Assembly: GCA_022428185.1 (NCBI GenBank)
Contig: JAKMCZ010000235.1
Location: 1-8,242, forward strand
DNA length: 8,242 nucleotides
Source of the DNA: Alphaproteobacteria bacterium
GTDB lineage: Bacteria; Pseudomonadota; Alphaproteobacteria; RS24
Direction of reading: 5' to 3'
Every line of letters starts with the position of its first letter. Position 1 is the first letter of the stretch. Made by a program: the position numbers and the translations under genes. The notes under the pieces were generated by a model. That model saw only the letters and a program-made list of their open reading frames with translations. It was not told where the DNA came from and searched no databases. Positions 1 to 6,286 of the stretch are shown here, piece after piece.

Positions 1-771
1 GCGTCGGCCGCGCCGACAGGTTTGCCCGTCGCCTTGCCGCAACGATTGGCCGAATTACCGCTCAATATTGACTGGGCGCATCCGCATTTCATAGGCGATG
101 ACGGCAATGAGGAAATGGTCCAAATCACGGCTGCCGATGAGGGGCCTGCGTCGGATTCATTCCTGCCAAATGAGCCACCACCGCTCGAAGCCGAAACCGA
201 GGCAAAGGAGGAGGACGCGGCAGGCGAAGAACCGGACGACCAGCTTGAAGAGAGCGAGGAGGAAAATCCCAGTCAAAACGGGGAGCCGGCGGAAGGTCTC
301 GAACCCGAAGACCCGCCGGAGCCGGCGCCGGATCCTGCAAGCGAACCCGATGTGTCACCGCTGGTGCATAGCGGCATTGGTAATCTGGTGGTTATTCCCG
401 AGGGCATTTCAGTGGCGGAAAAGCTTGATGATATTTCCTTTCACGACGACGCGCTGGATAGCGAGGGCATATTGCTGCACGAACATGCGTTTCTGGAAAT
501 TCGCAATGGCAATGAATTATGGCTGCGCGAGGGCTTTGATTTCGATTTTGAAACCGGCCAGCGGGTCTATGACGTGCGGCTGTTTTCTAACGCCCAGCCC
601 AATGTTTATCAGGAATTCACCCTGTTAATCGAAGACGTTGATGAAACCCCGCCCGGCGATGATGGCTTTGGCGGCGGTGGGTTTGGCTTTGACGAAGGCT
701 ATGATGATGGCTGGTATGACGATATCGGTTACGACACGTTTTCCGGTGGCGGTGGCCCCGACATCATCTAA
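1..771 (+). CDS. C-terminal part of acidic cadherin-like surface or secreted protein (5' end outside window)
   Basis: The reading frame is open from base 1, so the gene starts upstream; the TTG at 22 is only an internal candidate start. Three regions are visible. Bases about 180-350 encode a disordered linker very rich in Glu, Asp and Pro. Bases about 385-650 encode a domain resembling a cadherin-like repeat: it has a G-N-E-L-W-L-R-E-G strand, then D-F-D-F-E-T-G (compare the LDYE/LDFET motif of the family), a V-Y-D-V-R-L strand, and ends with I-E-D-V-D-E-T-P-P (compare DVNDxxP/DVDExP). Bases 655-768 encode a 38-residue tail almost entirely of Gly, Asp, Tyr and Phe, ending in PDII. Cadherin-like domains are usually Ca2+-dependent extracellular adhesion modules, so a cell-surface or secreted role is inferred. 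No signal peptide can be seen because the N-terminus is missing. The exact function is unknown. Confidence 0.75.
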   Translation, partial: ASAAPTGLPVALPQRLAELPLNIDWAHPHFIGDDGNEEMVQITAADEGPASDSFLPNEPPPLEAETEAKEEDAAGEEPDDQLEESEEENPSQNGEPAEGLEPEDPPEPAPDPASEPDVSPLVHSGIGNLVVIPEGISVAEKLDDISFHDDALDSEGILLHEHAFLEIRNGNELWLREGFDFDFETGQRVYDVRLFSNAQPNVYQEFTLLIEDVDETPPGDDGFGGGGFGFDEGYDDGWYDDIGYDTFSGGGGPDII

Positions 772-800
772 GCGCCCCTTTAAGGCATCTTAAGGGGTGC
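772..800 (+). terminator. Hairpin after the cadherin-like gene, possible terminator
   Basis: The arm GCGCCCCTTTAAG (772-784) pairs with CTTAAGGGGTGC (789-800) around a GCAT loop, with one bulged T and one G-T pair. It starts one base after the stop codon, which is where a terminator would sit. No clean T-run follows directly (TTTT comes only about 10 bases later), so intrinsic termination is uncertain. Confidence 0.4.
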
Positions 801-854
801 CATTAGCTGCGTTTTCGCCTAGTCTGATCGCAATAATAAAAAGGGACACACCCG

Positions 855-2288
855 ATGCAATGGATTACCGACATCCTGCTGTTCATGGCAGCTTTGTTCA
901 TCACCACAATTGGGGCCGGTGCGGCTTTTCTGGTGCTGGTTTATCTGCGCGACCGCTTGCAAAACCGAAATGCCATTCACCGCAATTATCCGGTGCTGGG
1001 GCATATGCGTTATATTTTGAAGGAATTGGGCGTGTTTCTGCGATCCTATTTTTTTGCCGCCGACCGCGAAGAACTGCCGTTTAACCGCTTTCAGCGCGAT
1101 TATGTAAATAATATGGCCGATGATAAGGGCGGCGTGATTGCCTTCGGGTCGGATTATGATTTGCGCGCCGATGGGGCCGTTCGCTTTGCCAATAGTTTTT
1201 ACCCAACACTGAGCGAGGACGTGTTGCATGTGCGCCACGTCACCTTCGGTGCGGATACCGCGCATCCTTATACAACCGATAGCTATTTCAATATCTCCGG
1301 CACGTCTTACGGCGCCATGTCGGGCAATGCCATTTTGGCGTTGTCGCGCGGTGCGAAATTGGCTGGCGCATGGCACAACACGGGCGAGGGCGGTTTTTCG
1401 CCTTTCCATGCTGAGGGCGGGGCTGACACCGTATTTCAAATCGGCACCGCCAATTATGGTGTGCGCGATAAAGATGGCAATCTTGATGGTGACAAGCTGC
1501 GGGCGCTGGCCGAGAACCCGCAAATTGTGATGTTTGAAATAAAGTTGTCGCAAGGCGCAAAGCCCGGCAAGGGCGGTATTTTACCGGCGGCCAAGGTCAC
1601 CAAGACGATTGCCGAGACACGTGGCATTGAAGAGGGGCAGGACAGTGTCTCGCCCAATCGCCGCAAGGATGTTGGCAATGCTGATGAGCTGGCCGCGCTG
1701 GTGGCGCGGGTGAAAAAGATTACCAATAAGCCGGTTGGCATTAAATTCGTGCTGGGGCGACCGCAAGATTTGGACGATATGTTGGAAACGTTTCAAGCGC
1801 ATAAAACCTATCCGAGCTTTATTACATTGGACGGTGCAGATGGCGGCACCGGGGCGGCGCCTGCCGCGCTGATGGACCATGTCGGTATGACGCTGGATGA
1901 AAGCCTGCCCGCGCTGATGAGCAAGCTGAGTTATTATGGGCTGAGTGATGAGATTTTGGTGTGCGTATCGGGCAAGCTGGTCACACCGGCGCTGATTGCG
2001 TGGGCCTTGGCTGAGGGTGCGGTGGCGGTCAATTCGGCGCGCGGGCCGATGTTTGCGCTTGGCTGCATCCAGGCTTTGCAATGCGATAAAAACACCTGCC
2101 CGACCGGCATCACCACCCATGATAAAAAACTGGTGCGCGGCCTTAATCCCGAAATCAAATCCGTGCGGGTTGCCAATTATTTGACCAATACCAAAAAGCA
2201 GGTCGGCTATATCGCGCATGCGACCGGCGCGGCATGCGCACGCTCAATGGATCGCGAACGCGTCTTCCGCATCGGCTCTGACTTATGA
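855..2288 (+). CDS. Membrane-anchored FMN-binding glutamate synthase (GltB)-family protein
   Basis: This 477-residue protein is a stand-alone relative of the FMN synthase domain of glutamate synthase. An N-terminal hydrophobic helix (about residues 5-30) followed by a basic LRDRLQNRN stretch suggests anchoring in the inner membrane with the catalytic part in the cytoplasm. Family motifs follow in order: ISGTSYGAMS, GEGGFSPFH, SQGAKPGKGGILP, RGIEEGQDSVSPNR, KPVGIKFVLG and the FMN-phosphate loop DGADGGTGAAP (residues 326-336). Cys404, Cys410 and Cys415 have the C-x5-C-x4-C spacing of the GltB 3Fe-4S cluster. No N-terminal glutaminase domain and no C-terminal GltB beta-helix is present, so glutamine-dependent glutamate synthesis cannot be assumed. 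B. subtilis YerD is of this type, and the physiological reaction is not settled. AAGGGA at 841-846 lies 8 bases before the ATG. The next gene overlaps the stop codon. Confidence 0.9.
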   Translation: MQWITDILLFMAALFITTIGAGAAFLVLVYLRDRLQNRNAIHRNYPVLGHMRYILKELGVFLRSYFFAADREELPFNRFQRDYVNNMADDKGGVIAFGSDYDLRADGAVRFANSFYPTLSEDVLHVRHVTFGADTAHPYTTDSYFNISGTSYGAMSGNAILALSRGAKLAGAWHNTGEGGFSPFHAEGGADTVFQIGTANYGVRDKDGNLDGDKLRALAENPQIVMFEIKLSQGAKPGKGGILPAAKVTKTIAETRGIEEGQDSVSPNRRKDVGNADELAALVARVKKITNKPVGIKFVLGRPQDLDDMLETFQAHKTYPSFITLDGADGGTGAAPAALMDHVGMTLDESLPALMSKLSYYGLSDEILVCVSGKLVTPALIAWALAEGAVAVNSARGPMFALGCIQALQCDKNTCPTGITTHDKKLVRGLNPEIKSVRVANYLTNTKKQVGYIAHATGAACARSMDRERVFRIGSDL

Positions 2289-2575
2289 AACACGACACGC
2301 CGGAAGATGATTGCAAGGTCACCCAGACTTTAGATGTGGTGACGCGGCTCAGCCATGTGATGAAAAAAGGTCTGCTGAAGCAGCGCATTTATGCGGCCAG
2401 CTGGTCGATGATTGTGTTTCTTGCCATCCAATCCTATCTCACCTCGACGATGAGCATGGCGACCAATATTTGGCTGATGCTTGGTGTCTTGGCAGCCTAT
2501 CTTGTTTGGACGGGGATTGCGCTTTGGCAGATAAAGCGGCTGGACGCGGAATATAAAAAAAGCTGGCGGCTTTAA
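2285..2575 (+). CDS. Small two-helix membrane protein coupled to the GltB-like gene
   Basis: This 96-residue protein is not a family I recognise. Residues 1-35 are polar and probably cytoplasmic. They are followed by two predicted membrane helices (about 36-55 and 61-82) with a short Ser/Thr/Met loop, and then a basic tail ending KKSWRL. Its ATG overlaps the TGA of the upstream gene as ATGA, and no Shine-Dalgarno sequence is visible before it, which points to translational coupling. Constant co-production suggests, by inference, a membrane partner or assembly factor for the GltB-like protein. One Cys (residue 10) is present but no cofactor motif. Confidence 0.8.
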   Translation: MKHDTPEDDCKVTQTLDVVTRLSHVMKKGLLKQRIYAASWSMIVFLAIQSYLTSTMSMATNIWLMLGVLAAYLVWTGIALWQIKRLDAEYKKSWRL

Positions 2576-2597
2576 GCGAATGATTGGGCGAATGATT
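2576..2597. repeat. Short tandem repeat at a convergent gene junction
   Basis: GCGAATGATT occurs twice (2576-2585 and 2588-2597) with a 12-base period, directly after the stop codon of the two-helix protein. It overlaps the stop codon of the opposing methyltransferase gene. The two copies are identical over 10 bases. Confidence 0.6.
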
Positions 2598-3405
2598 AAG
2601 TGCGTTTAAAGCGCATCAGCCGATAAGTTTTCGCCTGTTTAAAGGCGGCGCTGTCAATCAAGATACGGTTTTCGTCAAGCTTCTTCACTTCTTTGCGGGC
2701 CAACCAGAGGATGACATTGACCAGTTTTGATAAGGCGAAGCTGCGTTGATCAATGCGTTGTTTCAGCATTGAGAGCGCCAATTCGCCACGACTGACCAGA
2801 TTGGCGGCAAAGTCGAGCGTCGGCAGGGTGGCGTCGGTAATGTCGCGGTCAAAATCCATTATAAAATCACTGGCGGCCACGGCGCGCTGAAACTCGGTAT
2901 AAGTATGGCCGCTTTTGGCCATCACGCCGGTAACACCATCCTTGACGAAATAGTCGACCACCAGCCAGATGCCGTTTTTTTTCAGACATGTGGCCAGCAC
3001 CGGGAATAATTTATCGAGGGCAATATATTGACAAGACTCGCTCATAATCACGACGTCAAACTGGGTGTCTGCCTGAAAGTCCTCAAAAATACAATTATGG
3101 AAAGGGCGATCGACCTTTTCGGCATAGCTGGCAATATGATTGACGTCGGGCGACAAGCCCTCCATCTCATATCCGGCGGCTTTCAGTGTCTTTGACAATT
3201 CGCCCGTGCCGCAGCCGACATCCAAAATCCGCGCCGGTGGCGGCGGCAGCAGGTCAATAATGGCCTGCTGATAATTCGCTTGCGCTGTCTTTAAATTGGC
3301 CAGCGTCACTTCGGCATCAGCGTCCCAAAGGCCGTAATGCAGATGTTCAAGGCCCAGAACATCGGAATAAAAGCGAAGAGCGCGGCTATCCTTTTTTGAC
3401 GACAT
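2596..3405 (-). CDS. Class I SAM-dependent methyltransferase, substrate unknown
   Basis: The protein has a Rossmann-type SAM-binding fold. Motif I is ILDVGCGTG (residues 60-68 from the ATG at 3405), followed by an acidic-strand region GYEMEGLSPD. Motif IV/post-motif regions read QFDVVIMSESCQYI and GIWLVVDYF. The N-terminal FYSDVLGLEHLHYGLWD segment looks like the substrate-side helix found in small-molecule methyltransferases with a C-terminal cap, and DITDATLPTLDF begins the cap. No residue pattern identifies the acceptor. I prefer the ATG at 3405 (269 residues); an in-frame GTG at 3414 would add three residues, and both have only a weak GGA upstream. The gene is divergent from malate synthase with about 120 bases between them, and converges on the two-helix protein gene with 20 bases between. 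Confidence 0.85.
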   Translation of the reverse strand: MSSKKDSRALRFYSDVLGLEHLHYGLWDADAEVTLANLKTAQANYQQAIIDLLPPPPARILDVGCGTGELSKTLKAAGYEMEGLSPDVNHIASYAEKVDRPFHNCIFEDFQADTQFDVVIMSESCQYIALDKLFPVLATCLKKNGIWLVVDYFVKDGVTGVMAKSGHTYTEFQRAVAASDFIMDFDRDITDATLPTLDFAANLVSRGELALSMLKQRIDQRSFALSKLVNVILWLARKEVKKLDENRILIDSAAFKQAKTYRLMRFKRT

Positions 3406-3455
3406 TTTTTCCACTCATTGTCCAACAAATTTCTAGTGTTTTATGCACTGAAACA

Positions 3456-3482
3456 TTGAGCCATGCCAGAAAAGAATATAGT
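3456..3482 (+). promoter_or_regulatory. Possible sigma-70-type promoter of malate synthase
   Basis: TTGAGC (3456-3461) and TATAGT (3477-3482) are 15 bases apart, slightly short of the optimum, and lie 42 bases before the malate synthase ATG. The -10 region AATATAGT followed by GCGGG recurs in the promoter region of the sugar dehydrogenase gene at 6256. The call rests on consensus matching only. Confidence 0.35.
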
Positions 3483-3514
3483 TTGCGGGGTCTAAATTAA
3501 GTGATTGAACCGAC

Positions 3515-3518
3515 GGAG
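3515..3518 (+). promoter_or_regulatory. Ribosome binding site that fixes the malate synthase start
   Basis: GGAG lies 6 bases before the ATG at 3525. It favours that ATG over the in-frame GTG at 3501, and gives a 723-residue protein, the same length as E. coli malate synthase G. Confidence 0.75.
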
Positions 3519-3524
3519 AAACAC

Positions 3525-5696
3525 ATGACCGAGCGCGTGACCATTGCCGGCCTGCAAATTGATACGCAATTAGCCGATTTTGTCGCCGATGAAGCGACAA
3601 ACGGTATTGCCATAACAGCCGAAGAATTTTGGACCGCTTGCGCCGAGGTTTTGAACACCCATCGCGACACCAATAAGGCGTTGCTGGAAAAACGCGAAAC
3701 CCTGCAAGCGCAAATCGATGAATGGCATAAAGCCAATCGCGACACACCGCATGATGTTGCCGCCTATAAAGCTTTTTTGACCGAGATCGGTTATCTGGTG
3801 CCGGAAGGGCCGGACTTCACGATTGAAACCGCCAATGTTGATGATGAGATTGCCAAAATCTCCGGCCCGCAATTGGTTGTGCCGATTAAAAATGCGCGTT
3901 TTGCAATCAATGCAGCCAATGCGCGTTGGGGGTCGCTTTATGATGCGTTTTACGGCACTGATGCGATTGACCAATCGGGCGCATTGGCACCGGCGGGCGC
4001 CTATAATCCGGTGCGCGGGGCAGAAGTTATTCGCCGCGCTAAAATGTTGCTTGATGATATGGCCCCGCTCGACGGCGTGGCGCATGGTGATGTGACAGCT
4101 TATCGCGTGGCAGATGGCGCTTTGCTTGCCACCCATGCAGGCGGCGAAGCGCAGTTGCAAAACCCCGAGAAATTTGTCGGCTATCGGGGTGCGGCTGATG
4201 CGCCTGAAGCCATATTGCTGAAAAATAATGATTTGCACGCCGAAATTTGGATTGATGCCAGCCATAATATCGGTGCCGATGATGCGGCGCATGTGGCGGA
4301 TATTTTCATGGAGAGCGCGGTTACGACCATTATGGATTGCGAAGATTCAGTGGCCGCCGTTGATGGCGAGGACAAGGTTGAAGCCTATCGGAATTTGCTG
4401 GGCTTGATGCGCCGCGATTTGACCGTGACGATGGAAAAAGGCGGCAAAACAATGACCCGCGCTCTGGCTGAAAATCGCGATTACACCAGCCCTGATGGCG
4501 CTGCGCTTACGCTGCCCGGCCTGTCTTTGTTGCTGGTGCGTAATGTCGGTCACTTAATGACCAATCCGGCTGTTCTCGATGACCGCGGCGACGAAATTCC
4601 TGAAGGCATTATGGACGCGGTGATGACCGGTCTGTTGGCGCAGCATGATTTCAACAAAACCGATATGGCGGCGAAAAATTCAAAAACCGGTTCGGTTTAT
4701 ATTGTGAAACCGAAAATGCACGGGCCGGAAGAAGTGGCTTTTGCCGACGCGCTGTTTGGCGCGGTTGAGACGGCCTTTGGGCTGCCGGCGTTGAGCATGA
4801 AAATGGGCATTATGGATGAAGAACGCCGCACGACGGTGAATTTAAAAGAATGTATTCGCGCCACCAAAGCGCGGGTTATTTTCATCAATACCGGTTTCCT
4901 CGACCGCACGGGGGATGAAATTCACACCTCAATGGAAATGGGCCCGATGATCCGCAAATCCGATATGAAGGCCAGCGGGTGGCTGAATGCCTATGAGGAT
5001 TGGAATGTTGATATTGGTCTGGCCTGCGGTTTTCAAGGCCGCGCGCAAATTGGCAAAGGCATGTGGGCGATGCCAGATTTGATGGCGGCGATGATTGACC
5101 AAAAAATCGGTCAGCCGAAAGCCGGTGCCGATTGTGCTTGGGCGCCATCACCGACAGCAGCAACGCTGCATGCCATTCATTACCATCAGGTCAATGTTGA
5201 TGCGGTGCAAGATAAGCTGAAAACCCGCAGCCGTGCGCCGCTGGACACGATTTTGGCGATGCCGGTGGAAACCCACCCGCAATGGTCGCCCGATGATGTG
5301 CAACAAGAGCTTGATAATAATGCCCAAGGTATTTTGGGTTATGTGGTGCGCTGGATTGACCAAGGCGTTGGTTGTTCCAAAGTGCCTGATATTCACAATG
5401 TCGGGCTGATGGAAGACCGCGCCACTTTACGCATTTCCAGCCAGCATATTGCCAATTGGCTGCATCACGGCATTTGTTCGGAAGCGCAAGTTATGGAAAC
5501 CATGCAGCGCATGGCGGCTGTCGTCGACGCGCAAAATGCCAATGATGCTGCCTATATGCCAATGGCCGGAGATTTTGACAATTCCGTTGCATTTGCCGCA
5601 GCCTGCGATTTGATTTTCAAAGGTCGCGAACAGCCAAGCGGCTATACGGAGCCGCTTTTGCACGCCCGTCGTCTTGAGTTTAAAGCGGCTGAATAG
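3525..5696 (+). CDS. glcB: Malate synthase G
   Basis: The enzyme condenses glyoxylate with acetyl-CoA to give malate and CoA, in the cytoplasm, as the second step of the glyoxylate shunt and of glycolate/glyoxylate use. It is the long monomeric G form: 723 residues, the length of the E. coli enzyme. Active-site segments are intact. DCEDSVAAVDGEDK carries Glu273 (E. coli Glu272). Arg339 in LLVRNVGH matches Arg338. MGIMDEERRTTVNLK carries Glu432 (Glu427), and FINTGFLDRTGDE carries Asp460 (Asp455), the last two being the Mg2+ ligands. CSKVPDIHNVGLMEDRATLR carries Cys617 and the catalytic base Asp631, at exactly the E. coli numbers. No isocitrate lyase or glycolate oxidase gene is in the window, so the source of glyoxylate is not shown. 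The gene appears monocistronic between opposing neighbours. Confidence 0.97.
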   Translation: MTERVTIAGLQIDTQLADFVADEATNGIAITAEEFWTACAEVLNTHRDTNKALLEKRETLQAQIDEWHKANRDTPHDVAAYKAFLTEIGYLVPEGPDFTIETANVDDEIAKISGPQLVVPIKNARFAINAANARWGSLYDAFYGTDAIDQSGALAPAGAYNPVRGAEVIRRAKMLLDDMAPLDGVAHGDVTAYRVADGALLATHAGGEAQLQNPEKFVGYRGAADAPEAILLKNNDLHAEIWIDASHNIGADDAAHVADIFMESAVTTIMDCEDSVAAVDGEDKVEAYRNLLGLMRRDLTVTMEKGGKTMTRALAENRDYTSPDGAALTLPGLSLLLVRNVGHLMTNPAVLDDRGDEIPEGIMDAVMTGLLAQHDFNKTDMAAKNSKTGSVYIVKPKMHGPEEVAFADALFGAVETAFGLPALSMKMGIMDEERRTTVNLKECIRATKARVIFINTGFLDRTGDEIHTSMEMGPMIRKSDMKASGWLNAYEDWNVDIGLACGFQGRAQIGKGMWAMPDLMAAMIDQKIGQPKAGADCAWAPSPTAATLHAIHYHQVNVDAVQDKLKTRSRAPLDTILAMPVETHPQWSPDDVQQELDNNAQGILGYVVRWIDQGVGCSKVPDIHNVGLMEDRATLRISSQHIANWLHHGICSEAQVMETMQRMAAVVDAQNANDAAYMPMAGDFDNSVAFAAACDLIFKGREQPSGYTEPLLHARRLEFKAAE

Positions 5697-5723
5697 CCGC
5701 CTAAAGTTCAAAGCGGCTGAATA
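5677..5723. repeat. Imperfect 19-base direct repeat covering the end of glcB
   Basis: AGTTTAAAGCGGCTGAATA (5677-5695) is repeated as AGTTCAAAGCGGCTGAATA (5705-5723) with one mismatch and a 28-base offset. The first copy encodes the last residues of malate synthase and most of its stop codon. The second is non-coding and ends just before the stop codon of the opposing gene. It looks like a local duplication. Confidence 0.75.
5679..5705. terminator. Possible bidirectional terminator between convergent genes
   Basis: GCGGCT (5685-5690) pairs with AGCCGC (5695-5700) around a GAAT loop. Flanking TTTA (5679-5682) and TAAA (5702-5705) can extend the stem across a small internal loop. Read on the minus strand, the GC stem is followed by TTTAAA, which could serve the 5728-6186 gene. 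On the plus strand the downstream tract is poor in T. Confidence 0.4.
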
Positions 5724-5727
5724 AGGT

Positions 5728-6186
5728 TTATGCGGTGCGGTTCAATCGCGCCGCGACGATGGAAAAGGCATAGCCCGAAAGGGCGCCGACCACGCAGAGG
5801 CTCAAAAACCCGTCCCATTCGCGCGCTGCGCCAATCGGGGTAAGCAGAAAGGCTGCCTTAAGCGAAAACAAAGTCGCCCCCATGGCGGCGAAACCGGCCA
5901 AGGCGAATACCAAATCGGGTAATATTTTAACCCAGCCGGCAATATAGCTGCCGACAATCATGGCGGCTAAAAAGCCGATGCCGAAAATTATGCCGAAGAG
6001 GGGCTGTAAATAGACAATGTCTTGCAGCGTCGTTGTCAGGCGCTTGCTGAAAGGCACTTCAATACCCAAAGCCAATAAATGACCGATATTAAACTGGGTT
6101 TGCACTGCAGCGCCGACCACATTCAGAAAAATAAGAGCGGCGAGAAAGCCAAGCGCTTGGCTTTTATTGGGCAGAATTCGTTGCAT
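5728..6186 (-). CDS. Four-helix integral membrane protein of unknown function
   Basis: This 152-residue hydrophobic protein has four predicted membrane helices at about residues 11-28, 62-84, 90-115 and 125-146. The longer loop between helices 1 and 2 carries VPFSKRLTTTLQD. There is no signal peptide beyond the first helix, and I see no metal-binding or enzymatic motif. I do not recognise the family. A strong Shine-Dalgarno sequence (GGGAGGA on the minus strand, plus-strand 6194-6200) lies 7 bases before the ATG. The gene is divergent from the sugar dehydrogenase and may share a control region with it, but nothing in the protein itself links the two functions. Confidence 0.8.
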   Translation of the reverse strand: MQRILPNKSQALGFLAALIFLNVVGAAVQTQFNIGHLLALGIEVPFSKRLTTTLQDIVYLQPLFGIIFGIGFLAAMIVGSYIAGWVKILPDLVFALAGFAAMGATLFSLKAAFLLTPIGAAREWDGFLSLCVVGALSGYAFSIVAARLNRTA

Positions 6187-6211
6187 GTGAGCGTCCTCCC
6201 TGACTTGATTT

Positions 6212-6241
6212 GTTATAAAGGAGGATGGCGCGATATTGCAA
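6212..6241 (-). promoter_or_regulatory. Possible promoter of the four-helix protein gene
   Basis: Read on the minus strand, TTGCAA (6241-6236) is followed after 18 bases by TATAAC (6217-6212), a 5/6 match to the -10 consensus. The implied transcript would start about 20 bases before the ATG. The -35 hexamer is shared with the opposite promoter. Confidence 0.4.
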
Positions 6242-6263
6242 CTGTCGCAAAAGCCAATATAGT
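6236..6263 (+). promoter_or_regulatory. Possible promoter of the sugar dehydrogenase gene
   Basis: TTGCAA (6236-6241) and TATAGT (6258-6263) are 16 bases apart, and the -10 box lies 23 bases before the ATG at 6287. TTGCAA is its own reverse complement and is also the -35 box proposed for the divergent gene. Confidence 0.45.
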
Positions 6264-6273
6264 GCGGGCAGAT

Positions 6274-6280
6274 GAGAGGG
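6274..6280 (+). promoter_or_regulatory. Ribosome binding site that fixes the sugar dehydrogenase start
   Basis: GAGAGGG lies 6 bases before the ATG at 6287. The in-frame ATG at 6272 would leave this site inside the coding region and put five extra residues before the MKKW start of the signal peptide. Confidence 0.7.
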
Positions 6281-6286
6281 AAACAA

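Noticed and set aside
98..628. Arg-rich 176-residue open frame inside the cadherin-like gene
   Set aside because: It is a frame-shifted reading of the acidic Glu/Asp/Pro codons, with no ribosome binding site and no recognisable domain. The other frame has a cadherin-like domain.
819..1553. Long minus-strand open frame antisense to the GltB-like gene
   Set aside because: It lies opposite a strongly conserved family gene, has no domain of its own, and has shadow-type composition rich in His, Arg and Ile.
1581..2219. Minus-strand 212-residue open frame antisense to the GltB-like gene
   Set aside because: It covers the FMN and iron-sulfur motifs of the real gene and shows no recognisable domain.
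2569..2611. Inverted repeat GCTTTAA / TTAAAGC at the first convergent junction as a terminator
   Set aside because: The stem is AT-rich with a loop of about 29 bases, unlikely to be stable enough.
3570..4292. Minus-strand 240-residue open frame antisense to glcB
   Set aside because: Malate synthase G is certain on the plus strand, and the antisense frame has no recognisable features.
6225..6275. Possible 16-codon leader peptide (ATG right after AAAGGAGG) before the sugar dehydrogenase
   Set aside because: The Shine-Dalgarno-like sequence touches the ATG, leaving no spacing, and most of it lies upstream of the predicted transcript start.
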